From the NCBI RefSeq assembly GCF_014648855.1, contig NZ_BMRX01000008.1, positions 62,001-126,000 of the forward strand: a stretch of DNA of 64,000 nucleotides, read 5' to 3'. The notes beneath the pieces are model-generated. The model was not told where the DNA came from and did not search any database. It was given only the letters and a program-made list of their open reading frames with translations. This DNA is from Streptomyces parvulus (GTDB lineage Bacteria > Actinomycetota > Actinomycetes > Streptomycetales > Streptomycetaceae). This document shows, piece by piece, positions 1-8,365 of this stretch (its first letter is position 1; the number at the start of each line of letters is the position of its first letter). The translations under genes were made by a program, and so were the position numbers.

Positions 1-743
1 GCGGCGTCGAGTTCGACGGCGAGCTGGACGCCGGGGCCGTAGGAGAGCTGGTTGGCGTGGATGCGGGGGTGCAGCCCCTTCGCGCGGCCGGCGGTCAGGA
101 CGGCGCGGGCCTGGTCGCCGTCGAAGGCGCCCTTCTCGCAGAACACGTCGATCCAGCGGGCGTGCGGGGCGCAGGCGTCGAGCATCTCGCCGGTGACCAG
201 CGCGACGTAGGCGGCGGGGTCGTCGGCGAGTTCGGGGGCGACGATGTGGGCGCCGAGGAAGGTGACCTCGTCGGTGTGGCGGGCCGCGACGCGCAGGGCG
301 CGGGCCTCGTCGGCGGTGGTCAGTCCGTAGCCCGACTTGGTCTCGAAGGTCGTCGTGCCCTGGCGCAGCGCCTCCGCGAGGTAGCGGGTCAGGCCCGCCT
401 CCAGCTCCGCGTCGCTCGCGGCGCGGGTGGCCGCGACGGTGGTGCGGATGCCGCCGGCGCTGTAGGGGCGGCCGGACATGCGGGCGTTGAACTCCTCGGT
501 GCGGTCGCCGCCGAACAGGAGGTGCGAGTGCGAGTCGACGAAGCCGGGCAGGACCGCCCGGCCGCCGGCGTCGACCCGGTTGTCAGTGGCGGGTGCTTTG
601 CTTGATTCACCGGTCCACGCGACGCGGTCGCCGTCGATGACGACGGCCGCGTCCCGGACCAGTCCGAGCGGAGAGTTGTCACCGAGGGAGGGGTCGTTGG
701 TGACGAGTGCGGCGATGTTGGTGATGACGGTGCTGGTGCTCAT
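1..743 (-). CDS. hutI: Imidazolonepropionase (partial, 3' end outside window)
   Basis: Converts 4-imidazolone-5-propionate to N-formimidoyl-L-glutamate, the third step of cytoplasmic histidine degradation. About 248 codons are visible; the C-terminal third lies beyond the left edge. The start ATG is at 743-741. It is an amidohydrolase-fold enzyme: the metal-binding HSH motif at residues 72-74 follows the typical VLPGFVD strand, and a second conserved HANQLS histidine lies near residue 236. It is the last gene seen in the hutU-M20-hutF-hutI operon, 41 nt after hutF. The product is clear from the motifs and the context. Confidence 0.93.
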   Translation of the reverse strand, partial: MSTSTVITNIAALVTNDPSLGDNSPLGLVRDAAVVIDGDRVAWTGESSKAPATDNRVDAGGRAVLPGFVDSHSHLLFGGDRTEEFNARMSGRPYSAGGIRTTVAATRAASDAELEAGLTRYLAEALRQGTTTFETKSGYGLTTADEARALRVAARHTDEVTFLGAHIVAPELADDPAAYVALVTGEMLDACAPHARWIDVFCEKGAFDGDQARAVLTAGRAKGLHPRIHANQLSYGPGVQLAVELDA

Positions 744-784
744 GGCGTCGGTGGCGTCCTCGTGGGGGCGGTCGGTGGTCGGTT

Positions 785-2134
785 CTACGCGCGCAGGGCT
801 TCCACGGCCCGTCCGAGGGACCGCGGGACCTCGGGTACGAGGGTGTGCACCCCGTCGCGTACGACGTGCCGTCCGCCCACGATCGTGTGCCGTACGTCCG
901 CTGCCGTCGCGGCGAATACGGCCGTCTCGGCGCCGAGCCTGGGCAGTGGCCCGGCCGTCCTGACGGAGTCGAGGGCGACCGTCGCGAGGTCGGCGCGGGC
1001 GCCGGTCTCGATCCGGCCGGTGTCGTCCCAGCCGAGGGCGGCGTGGCCGTCGGCGGTGGCGGCGCGCAGCAGGGCCGCGGCGGTCCAGTGGCCCCGGGTG
1101 CGGGTGCGCAGGCGCTCGTTCAGCTCCATGGCGCGCGCCTCCTCCAGCAGGTCGACGACGGCGTGGCTGTCGGAGCCGAGGGAGAGCGGTGAGCCCGCCC
1201 GCTGGAGGGCGGTGGCGGGGCCGATGCCGTCGGCGAGGTCCCGTTCCGTGGTGGGGCACATGCAGGTGCCGGTGCGGCTGCCGCCGAGCAGGGCGACGTC
1301 CTCGTCGGTGAGGTGGGTGTTGTGCACGCCGGTGGTGCGCTCGCCCAGCACTCCGTGGTCGGCCAGCAGCCGGGTGGGGGTGCGGCCGTGGGCGCGCCGG
1401 CAGGCGTCGTTCTCCGCGGTCTGCTCGGACAGGTGCACGTGCAGCGGGGCCCGCCGCTCGGCGGCCCACTGCGCCACGGTCGCCAACTGCTCGGCGGGCA
1501 CGGCCCGTACGGAGTGGATCGCGGCCCCGATCCGTGCGTGATCCCGTTCCTTGAGAAGTGAAGAGCGTTGCGCCCAGGCGTCCGCCGTCCCGTCGGAGAA
1601 CCGCCGCTGGTGGGCGTTGGGGGGCTCGCCGAAGCCGGCGGACAGGTAGCAGGTGTCGAGGAGGGTGATGCGGATCCCGGCCTCGGCGGCGGCCTCGATC
1701 AGCGCCTCGCCCATCGCGTTGGGATCGGCGTACGGGGTACCGCCGTGCGCGTGGTGGACGTAGTGGAACTCGCCGACGGCGGTGATGCCGGCCAGCGCCA
1801 TCTCGGCGTACACCGCGCGGGCCAGGTCGAGGTAGGTGTCCGGGGTCAGCCGGTCGGCGACGGAGTACATGACCTCGCGCCAGGTCCAGAAGGTGCCGGA
1901 GCCGACCTGGACGGTGCCGCGCAGGGCGCGGTGGAAGGCGTGGCTGTGGGCGTTGGCCAGGCCGGGCAGGGTCAGGCCGCGCAGGATCTCGGCGCCGGGC
2001 GGCGGGGCGGGGGTGTCCTGGTGGACGGCGGTGATGCGGCCGTCCGCCACGTCGACGGCGACGCCCGGCTCGACGTGGGTGCCGAGCCAGGCGTGCTCCA
2101 GCCAGTAGGTCCGGGTCCGCTCGGTGGGGGTCAC
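785..2134 (-). CDS. hutF: Formimidoylglutamate deiminase
   Basis: Hydrolyses N-formimidoyl-L-glutamate to N-formyl-L-glutamate and ammonia, as in the five-step histidine pathway. The 449-residue protein has the amidohydrolase layout: a metal-binding HSH motif at residues 63-65 (context NAHSHAFHRA), a conserved LHVHLSEQ segment in mid-protein and GSDSHAVVDLLEE near the C-terminus with the catalytic Asp. The GTG start overlaps the stop of the upstream M20 gene in a GTGA junction, which suggests translational coupling. The length fits the family. Its presence implies a deformylase step afterwards, yet no hutG-type gene is visible in the part of the cluster shown. Confidence 0.92.
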   Translation of the reverse strand: MTPTERTRTYWLEHAWLGTHVEPGVAVDVADGRITAVHQDTPAPPPGAEILRGLTLPGLANAHSHAFHRALRGTVQVGSGTFWTWREVMYSVADRLTPDTYLDLARAVYAEMALAGITAVGEFHYVHHAHGGTPYADPNAMGEALIEAAAEAGIRITLLDTCYLSAGFGEPPNAHQRRFSDGTADAWAQRSSLLKERDHARIGAAIHSVRAVPAEQLATVAQWAAERRAPLHVHLSEQTAENDACRRAHGRTPTRLLADHGVLGERTTGVHNTHLTDEDVALLGGSRTGTCMCPTTERDLADGIGPATALQRAGSPLSLGSDSHAVVDLLEEARAMELNERLRTRTRGHWTAAALLRAATADGHAALGWDDTGRIETGARADLATVALDSVRTAGPLPRLGAETAVFAATAADVRHTIVGGRHVVRDGVHTLVPEVPRSLGRAVEALRA

Positions 2135-3348
2135 GTGCAGGCCAGCCCTTCCAGTACGTCGGCGAGTGCGATCACCCCGGCCACGCAGTCGTCCTCGGCG
2201 GCGGACTCGGCCGGGGAGTGCGAGACGCCGGTGGGGTTGCGTACGAACAGCATGGCGGTCGGGATGCGGCCGGAGAGGATTCCGGCGTCGTGTCCGGCCC
2301 CGGTGCCGAGCACGGGGACCTTCAGCTCGGTCGCGCCGCCCAGGATGCGGGCGAGTTCGTCGCGCAGGGCGTGGTCGAACTCGACGACGGGCGTGAAGGA
2401 CTCGCGGACGACGTCCAGGTCCGCTCCGTGCGCCGCGGCGTGCTCGCGGGCCGCCCGCTCCACCCCGGAGACCACGGCGTCCAGGCTCTCCTGGTCGGCG
2501 GCGCGGGAGTCGAGCCAGCCGCGGACCAGGGAGGGGATGGCGTTGACGCCGTTGGGCTCGACGCCGACCTTGCCGAAGGTGGCGACGGCGCCCGCGAGTT
2601 CGGCCTCGCGACGGGCGGCGAGCACGGTCTCGGCGTAGGGCAGCATCGGGTCGCGGCGGTCGGCGAGGCGGGTGGTGCCGGCGTGGTTGGCCTCGCCCCG
2701 GAAGTCGAACCGCCAGCGGCCGTGCGGCCAGATGGCGGAGGCGATGCCGATCCGGTCGCCGGACAGGTCGAGGGCGCGGCCCTGCTCGACGTGGAGTTCG
2801 ACGAAGGCGCCGATGCGGGCGAGCCGTTCGGGGTCGGCGCCGAGGGTGTCGGGGTCGTACCCGGCGTCCTCCATGGCCCGGGGCAGGGTGACGCCGTCAC
2901 CGTCGGTCAGCCGGTGCGCCTGCTCCACGGTGAGCGCCCCCGCGGTGAGCCGGGAGCCGACGCAGGCGAGGCCGAAGCGGGCGCCCTCCTCGTCGCCGAA
3001 GTTGACGATGCCGAGCGGCCTGGTGAATCGCGCTCCCCTCCCGCGCAGCTCGTCCAGGGCGGCGAAGGCGGAGACCACCCCGAGCGGCCCGTCGAAGGCG
3101 CCGCCGTCGGGCACCGAGTCCAGGTGGGAGCCGGTGACTACGGCGTTCCCCGCGGCCGGGTCACCGAGCCAGGCCCACTGGTTGCCGTTGCGGTCGGTCT
3201 CGTAGGCGAGGCCGCGCGCCTCGGCCTGCTCCTGGAACCAGGTGCGGCAGTCGGCGTCGGCGCCCGTCCAGGCGTAGCGGCGGTATCCGCCGGAGGCGGA
3301 GCTGCGGCCCATCGGCAGCAGCTCCGCCCACATGCTGTGGAAGCTCAC
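2131..3348 (-). CDS. M20-family amidohydrolase (allantoate/N-carbamoyl-amino-acid hydrolase type), hut operon
   Basis: A 405-residue metallo-amidohydrolase of the allantoate amidohydrolase / hydantoinase C group. Metal-site motifs are present: GSHLDSVPDGGAFDGPLG around residues 73-89 (H75, D86), GDEEGARFG around 118-126 with the catalytic Glu, HVEQG in mid-protein, and GAGHDA near the C-terminus. The GTG start overlaps the hutU stop (GTGA), and its own stop overlaps the hutF start in the same way, so it is embedded in the hut operon. Homologues are usually labelled allantoate amidohydrolase, but no purine-degradation gene is nearby. I infer that it more likely removes the formyl group from N-formylglutamate, in place of HutG. 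Family assignment is firm; the substrate is not. Confidence 0.85.
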   Translation of the reverse strand: MSFHSMWAELLPMGRSSASGGYRRYAWTGADADCRTWFQEQAEARGLAYETDRNGNQWAWLGDPAAGNAVVTGSHLDSVPDGGAFDGPLGVVSAFAALDELRGRGARFTRPLGIVNFGDEEGARFGLACVGSRLTAGALTVEQAHRLTDGDGVTLPRAMEDAGYDPDTLGADPERLARIGAFVELHVEQGRALDLSGDRIGIASAIWPHGRWRFDFRGEANHAGTTRLADRRDPMLPYAETVLAARREAELAGAVATFGKVGVEPNGVNAIPSLVRGWLDSRAADQESLDAVVSGVERAAREHAAAHGADLDVVRESFTPVVEFDHALRDELARILGGATELKVPVLGTGAGHDAGILSGRIPTAMLFVRNPTGVSHSPAESAAEDDCVAGVIALADVLEGLACT

Positions 3349-5018
3349 GCGGCGCCACCCTCGCGGCCTTCGCGCATCGGGACCCGCACGCCCCGCTCCC
3401 CGGCGACCGAGTCGGCGATGTCGTACCCGGCGTCGACGTGCCGGATGACGCCCATGCCGGGGTCGTTGGTGAGGACGCGGCGGATCTTCTCGCCGGCGAG
3501 GGCGGTGCCGTCGGCGACCGTCACCTGCCCGGCGTGGATGGAGCGGCCCATGCCGACGCCGCCGCCGTGGTGGAGGGAGACCCAGGAGGCGCCGGAGGCC
3601 ACGTTGACCATGGCGTTGAGCAGCGGCCAGTCGGCGATGGCGTCCGAGCCGTCCAGCATCGCCTCGGTCTCGCGGTACGGGGAGGCGACGGAGCCGCAGT
3701 CGAGGTGGTCGCGGCCGATGACGACGGGCGCGGCCAGCTCGCCGCTCGCGACCATGTCGTTGAAGCGCTCGCCGGCCTTGTCGCGCTCGCCGTAGCCGAG
3801 CCAGCAGATCCGGGCGGGCAGGCCCTGGAAGTGGACCCGCTCCCCCGCCAGCTTGATCCAGCGGGCCAGCGACTCGTTCTCCGGGAAGAGGTCGAGGATC
3901 GCCTTGTCGGTCTTGGCGATGTCGGCGGGGTCGCCGGACAGGGCGGCCCAGCGGAAGGGGCCCTTGCCCTCGCAGAACAGCGGGCGGATGTACGCCGGTA
4001 CGAAGCCCGGGAAGGCGAAGGCCCGGTCGTAGCCGGCCAGCTGGGCCTCGCCGCGGATGGAGTTGCCGTAGTCGAAGACCTCGGCGCCGGCGTCCTGGAA
4101 GCCGACCATGGCCTCGACGTGCCGGGCCATGGACTCGCGGGCGCGGGTGGTGAAGCCCGCCGGGTCCTTGAGGGCGGCGTCGGCCATGTCCTCGAAGGCG
4201 ATGCCGGTGGGCAGGTAGGCCAGCGGGTCGTGGGCCGAGGTCTGGTCGGTCACGATGTCGATGGGCGCGCCCATGGCGAGCAGCCGCGGCACCAGCTCGG
4301 CGGCGTTGCCGAGGACGCCGATGGAGAGCGGCTCGCGCCGGTCCCGGGCCTCGGTGGCCAGCTGGAGGGCGTGGTCGAGGGAGTCGGCCTTCACGTCGAG
4401 GTAGCGGTGCTCGATGCGGCGGTCGATGGCGCGCGGGTCGCAGTCGACGCAGATCGCCACGCCGTCGTTCATGGTGACGGCGAGGGGCTGGGCGCCGCCC
4501 ATGCCGCCGAGGCCGGCGGTGAGGGTGATGGTCCCGGCGAGGGTGCCGCCGAACTTCTTGGCGGCGACGGCGGCGAAGGTCTCGTAGGTGCCCTGGAGGA
4601 TGCCCTGGGTGCCGATGTAGATCCAGGAGCCCGCGGTCATCTGGCCGTACATGGTCAGGCCGAGGGCCTCCAGGCGGCGGAACTCCTCCCAGTTGGCCCA
4701 GTCGCCGACGAGGTTGGAGTTGGCGATGAGGACGCGCGGGGCCCACTCGTGGGTCTGCATGACGCCGACCGGGCGGCCGGACTGGACGAGCATCGTCTCG
4801 TCCTGCTTGAGCTTCTCCAGGGTGCGGACCATGGCGTCGAAGGAGCGCCAGTCGCGGGCCGCCTTGCCCGTGCCGCCGTAGACGACGAGCTTGTCGGGGT
4901 GCTCCGCCACCTCGGGGTCGAGGTTGTTCTGCAGCATCCGCAGGGCGGCCTCCTGCTGCCATCCCAGGGCACTCGGCGTCATGCCTCGCGGCGCTCGGAC
5001 GGGGCGGGGTCCGGACAT
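3345..5018 (-). CDS. hutU: Urocanate hydratase
   Basis: NAD-dependent cytoplasmic enzyme converting urocanate to imidazolonepropionate. The 557-residue length is typical. Characteristic stretches include GLGGMGGAQPLA in the NAD-binding region, LPARICWLGYGERDKAG, and the C-terminal SLHHGGGVGMGRSIHAG. The ATG start at 5018 is preceded by an AGGAGG ribosome-binding site about 7 nt upstream. It is the first gene of the minus-strand hut operon and is followed, with GTGA overlap, by the M20 hydrolase. Its promoter region faces a PLP decarboxylase gene and contains a 7-bp inverted repeat (5065-5089) that is a good operator candidate. Histidine ammonia-lyase (hutH) is not in this window. Confidence 0.96.
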   Translation of the reverse strand: MSGPRPVRAPRGMTPSALGWQQEAALRMLQNNLDPEVAEHPDKLVVYGGTGKAARDWRSFDAMVRTLEKLKQDETMLVQSGRPVGVMQTHEWAPRVLIANSNLVGDWANWEEFRRLEALGLTMYGQMTAGSWIYIGTQGILQGTYETFAAVAAKKFGGTLAGTITLTAGLGGMGGAQPLAVTMNDGVAICVDCDPRAIDRRIEHRYLDVKADSLDHALQLATEARDRREPLSIGVLGNAAELVPRLLAMGAPIDIVTDQTSAHDPLAYLPTGIAFEDMADAALKDPAGFTTRARESMARHVEAMVGFQDAGAEVFDYGNSIRGEAQLAGYDRAFAFPGFVPAYIRPLFCEGKGPFRWAALSGDPADIAKTDKAILDLFPENESLARWIKLAGERVHFQGLPARICWLGYGERDKAGERFNDMVASGELAAPVVIGRDHLDCGSVASPYRETEAMLDGSDAIADWPLLNAMVNVASGASWVSLHHGGGVGMGRSIHAGQVTVADGTALAGEKIRRVLTNDPGMGVIRHVDAGYDIADSVAGERGVRVPMREGREGGAA

Positions 5019-5064
5019 GGTGTGCCTCCTGGTGGCTTGCTCCCGGCGGATTTGTTGCTACGGA

Positions 5065-5089
5065 TATTCACATACTCGCTTCGTGAATA
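5065..5089. promoter_or_regulatory. Inverted repeat, candidate hut operator
   Basis: TATTCAC (5065-5071) and GTGAATA (5083-5089) form a perfect 7-bp dyad with an 11-nt spacer. It lies in the 160-bp gap between divergent hutU and the PLP decarboxylase gene, 47 nt upstream of the hutU start codon. The position suits a repressor or activator of hutU, or of both directions. The same TATTCAC heptamer occurs upstream of the RpiR-type regulator gene (8273-8279), which makes that regulator a candidate ligand. The binding protein is an inference. Confidence 0.5.
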
Positions 5090-5178
5090 GAACTAGTCAA
5101 TACGTTCGTGTCCCGCGCCGGGCGCGTGCGAGTGTTTGGCTGGATGTACAGGCAGGAAGCGACGGCAGGGAGGATCGC

Positions 5179-6582
5179 GTGAGCGACGGCACGGGCATGA
5201 GCGGTGACCTCGGCGGCACGGGCACGGAGCGGGCCGTGCGGCGGGACGGGGCGGTGCGGGCCGCCGTGGAGCAGGGGCTGCTCGGGCCGGACGTCCCGAT
5301 CGTCGGACTGCTGGACGTCGCCGGGATCCGGGAGTCGGCGGCGGCCCTGCGGGTGGCGTTCGAGGCGGTGACGGCGCCCGGTACGCCCGTGCTGCACGCC
5401 TTCGCGGTCAAGGCGACCCCGCTGGTCCCGGTGCTGCGGCTGCTGCACGAGGAGGGCATCGGCGTGGAGGTGGCGAGCCCCGGCGAGCTGGCGCTGGCCC
5501 GCGCCGCTGGGGTGCCGGCGGAGCGGACGGTGCTGGACTCGCCCGCGAAGACCCCGGCCGAGCTGCGGGAGGCGCTGGAGCTGGGGATCGCGGTCAACGC
5601 GGACAACCCCCAGGAGCTGGAGCGCCTCGACGCCCTGGTGAAGGCGCTGCCCGACACCGCCTCGCCCCTCGGGATACGGGTGAACCCGCAGGTCGGCGGC
5701 GGCTCCATCGAGGCGCTCTCGACGGCGACCGCCACCTCGAAGTTCGGTGTGGCGCTGCGCGACGAGGGGGCCCGCGAGTGGGTGGTGCGGGCGTACCTCG
5801 ACCGGCCCTGGCTGACCCGGCTGCACACCCACACCGGCTCCCAGGGCATCCCGCTCACCCTGATGGCCGAGGGCGTGGCCGAGGCGTACGCGCTCGCCGA
5901 GGAGATCAACGAACGGGCGGGGCGGCGGCAGGTCGACACCCTCGACATCGGCGGCGGACTGCCGGTGAACTTCGGCTCGGACGAGGAGTCGCCCACCTAC
6001 GCCGAGTACGCGCGCGTGCTGCGCGAGAGGGTGCCGGGCCTCTTCGACGGGCGGTACGGGCTGGTCACCGAGTTCGGGCGGTCGCTGCTCGCCAAGCACG
6101 GCACGGTGGTGGCGCGGGTGGAGTACGCCAAGAGCGCGGGCGGGCGGCCGGTCGCGGTGACGCACGCGGGCGTGCAGGTGGCGACGCGGACGGTGTACGC
6201 GCCGGGGGCCTGGCCGCTGCGGATAGCGGCGTACGACGGCAAGGGCATGCCCAAGGAGGGGCCCGACGTGGTCCAGGACGTGGCGGGACCGGCGTGCTTC
6301 GCGGGCGACCTGCTGGCCGTGGGCCGGGCGATGCCGCTGCTGGAGCAGGGGGACTACGCGGCGGCGCTGGACACCGGCGCGTACTACTTCGCGCACCACT
6401 ACGCGTACAACTCGCTGGCGCGGCCCGGGGTGTACGGGTTCGTCTCCGACGAGGACGGGAGCGTCTCCTTCGCGACCGTGCGTGAGGAGCAGCGGGTCGA
6501 GGAGATCGTGGCCGAGGCCGGAGGAGGACGTGCCGACGCGTTGACCGAGGCCGTTCGCCGCGGGGGTTCCGGTCGCTCGTAG
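5179..6582 (+). CDS. PLP fold-type III decarboxylase (diaminopimelate/ornithine decarboxylase-like)
   Basis: A 467-residue member of the alanine-racemase/DapDC fold family. The predicted Schiff-base lysine is K78 in HAFAVKATP. HTHTGSQG, the phosphate-binding DIGGGLPV, EFGRSL and a C-terminal ALDTGAYYFAHHYAYNS segment are all recognisable. The usual lysA CESGD motif is altered to CFAGD, so the substrate may differ from meso-diaminopimelate. The GTG start at 5179 follows a GGGAGGA ribosome-binding site at 5168-5174. It is divergent from the hut operon and shares its promoter region, which hints at joint control. The main biosynthetic lysA is normally elsewhere in Streptomyces chromosomes, so I regard this as a paralogue of unknown substrate. 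Confidence 0.8.
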   Translation: MSDGTGMSGDLGGTGTERAVRRDGAVRAAVEQGLLGPDVPIVGLLDVAGIRESAAALRVAFEAVTAPGTPVLHAFAVKATPLVPVLRLLHEEGIGVEVASPGELALARAAGVPAERTVLDSPAKTPAELREALELGIAVNADNPQELERLDALVKALPDTASPLGIRVNPQVGGGSIEALSTATATSKFGVALRDEGAREWVVRAYLDRPWLTRLHTHTGSQGIPLTLMAEGVAEAYALAEEINERAGRRQVDTLDIGGGLPVNFGSDEESPTYAEYARVLRERVPGLFDGRYGLVTEFGRSLLAKHGTVVARVEYAKSAGGRPVAVTHAGVQVATRTVYAPGAWPLRIAAYDGKGMPKEGPDVVQDVAGPACFAGDLLAVGRAMPLLEQGDYAAALDTGAYYFAHHYAYNSLARPGVYGFVSDEDGSVSFATVREEQRVEEIVAEAGGGRADALTEAVRRGGSGRS

Positions 6583-6675
6583 GCCATCGGTCCGTCGTGG
6601 CTGGTCGCGCCCACGCGGCAAAGCCGCATGACGTCACCGCCCCGCGCCACCGGCCGGGGCGGGGCGCGCCCCGGG

Positions 6676-7263
6676 TCAGGCCGGTGTCCGCGCCTTCCTC
6701 CTCGCGCCTCCCGGGGCCGCGTCGCCTGCCGCGAGGCCCGTGCCGCGGTAGGCCCTGACCGTCTTGCCCGCCGGGCGGCCGCCGCTGTGGGCGAGCCAGT
6801 CCACGCGGACCCAGAGCAGGGCCTCGCCGGACTGCTCGCGGCGGCCGATCCAGGCGGACTTGAGCCACAGCCCGGCACCGCAGCCGGCCATCAGCAGACC
6901 GCCGGCGGCGGGCACCGCGAAGGCGCTGCCCAGCGCGGCGAGGAAGGCGAGGAGCAGCCACCAGCGGTGACCTCGCCGCCAGTTGCGCAGGGTCACCGCG
7001 CGGTCCTGGAGGACGTCGTGCCGGCCGGCGCGTGCGGCCGAGGCGGCGAGGGCCGTGTAGCGCCCGCGCCGGGCCCAAGCCCCGACGGCCGTCGCGACGA
7101 CGAACAGCGCGGCGCCGGCCAGTACCCCGATCCGGCGTCCGGTCAGCCCCGGCACCAGCACGCCGACGCCCGCCGCGACGACGCCGAGCCACCACAGCGG
7201 CGCGGCCCCCGCCCGTACGACGACCGCGACCCGGGCCAGCCCCACCTGTCCTGCGCGCGCCAC
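6676..7263 (-). CDS. Hypothetical integral membrane protein
   Basis: About 195 residues from a GTG at 7263, chosen because GGGAGG precedes it; longer upstream starts lack support. Hydrophobic segments lie at roughly residues 18-40, 43-62 and 95-135 (WWLLLAFLAALGSAF followed by a second stretch), giving three or four membrane spans. The basic tail is Gly/Ala/Arg rich. A WVRVDWLAHSGGRPAGKTVR stretch after the last span is the only distinctive cytoplasmic part. It lies between the PLP decarboxylase (convergent) and the RpiR regulator (same strand, 111 bp upstream). No family was recognised. Confidence 0.65.
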   Translation of the reverse strand: MARAGQVGLARVAVVVRAGAAPLWWLGVVAAGVGVLVPGLTGRRIGVLAGAALFVVATAVGAWARRGRYTALAASAARAGRHDVLQDRAVTLRNWRRGHRWWLLLAFLAALGSAFAVPAAGGLLMAGCGAGLWLKSAWIGRREQSGEALLWVRVDWLAHSGGRPAGKTVRAYRGTGLAAGDAAPGGARRKARTPA

Positions 7264-7374
7264 GTCCTGCCTCCCGTCCCGTTCCCGACCGTGCGGACAC
7301 GCCCGAGGGCGGTCAGGCGCAGCACGGTAACGGGGCAAGCTGAGACGAGTCTGAGAACGCGTCCGCCGTCGGGG

Positions 7375-8253
7375 TCACTCCACGAACAGACCGCGCGCCA
7401 CCGCCTCGGCGTCGAACTCCTCCAGCCGCGCCTGCGCGTCCGGCAGGTCGTCGCACATCGCCTCCAGGAGCACCCGGCCCAGCAGCATCGGCGCGCAGGC
7501 CGTGTCGAAGGCGAGGCCGGTGCCGACGGCGGCGGGCAGCAGGAGGTCGGAGACCTTGGCGACCGGCGCGAAGGCGGAGTCGGCGACGGTCACCACCGTG
7601 AGCCCGGCCTCCTTGGCGTGGGTGAGCGCGTCGACGACCTCGCGCGGGTGCCGGGGCAGGGCGAAGCAGAGCAGGGCGGTGGCGCCGGCCCGGACGGCGG
7701 CGCCGACGCGGTCGTGGAGCATGGTGCCGCCCTCGTTGAGCAGCCGGACGTCCGGGTGGACCTTGGCCGCGAAGTAGGCGAAGCCGTGCGCCTGGGCGGC
7801 GGCGGCCCGCAGGCCGAGCACCGGCAGCGGACGGCTCCCGGCGAGCAGGCGGCCCGCCTCGGCCACCGGCCCGGGGTCGGCCAGCACCTCCGCGAGGTGC
7901 CGCAGGTTCTCGATCTCGGCCAGCACCGCCTGCTGGTACTCGTTGCGGTCGTCGGTGCCGGCGGCGGGTTCCGCCGGGGCGACCTCGCGCAGGTGGCGGC
8001 GGAGGGCCGGGTATCCGTCGAAGCCGAGGGCGACGGCGAAGCGGGTCACCGACGGCTGGCTGACCCCGGCCAGTTCGGCCAGCTCGACGCTCGACAGGAA
8101 GGGCACCTCGGGCGCCCGGCGCACCATGCTGTGGGCGATCCGCCGCTGGGTCGGCGTCAGCCGGTGCCCCTCGAAGAGCGCCTGGAGCCGTGCGGCCGGG
8201 CTGTCGGCCCCGCCCGTCCCCCCACGCGCCCCGGCCCCGCTGGTCCCGCTCAT
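7375..8253 (-). CDS. MurR/RpiR-family transcriptional regulator (HTH + SIS)
   Basis: A 292-residue DNA-binding regulator. An N-terminal RpiR helix-turn-helix lies at about residues 22-98 (LAELAGVSQPSVTRFAVALG is the recognition region), and a C-terminal SIS domain at about 125-260 would bind a phosphorylated or acidic effector. The ATG start at 8253 has a GAGGGGGAG ribosome-binding site. Its upstream gap with the divergent phosphatase gene contains TATTCAC, half of the dyad found before hutU, so I infer that it may control the hut region and itself. The proximity and the shared heptamer are the only evidence; the effector is unknown. Confidence 0.88.
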   Translation of the reverse strand: MSGTSGAGARGGTGGADSPAARLQALFEGHRLTPTQRRIAHSMVRRAPEVPFLSSVELAELAGVSQPSVTRFAVALGFDGYPALRRHLREVAPAEPAAGTDDRNEYQQAVLAEIENLRHLAEVLADPGPVAEAGRLLAGSRPLPVLGLRAAAAQAHGFAYFAAKVHPDVRLLNEGGTMLHDRVGAAVRAGATALLCFALPRHPREVVDALTHAKEAGLTVVTVADSAFAPVAKVSDLLLPAAVGTGLAFDTACAPMLLGRVLLEAMCDDLPDAQARLEEFDAEAVARGLFVE

Positions 8254-8365
8254 GGCGTGCTCCCCCTCGGTCTATTCACGTCGCCCGGTCACTGCATACC
8301 GTTATACAGCGAGGCGCCGGAGGGCACGATGCCGAGCGCGACGGACCGAGGGGACAGGACTAGGG

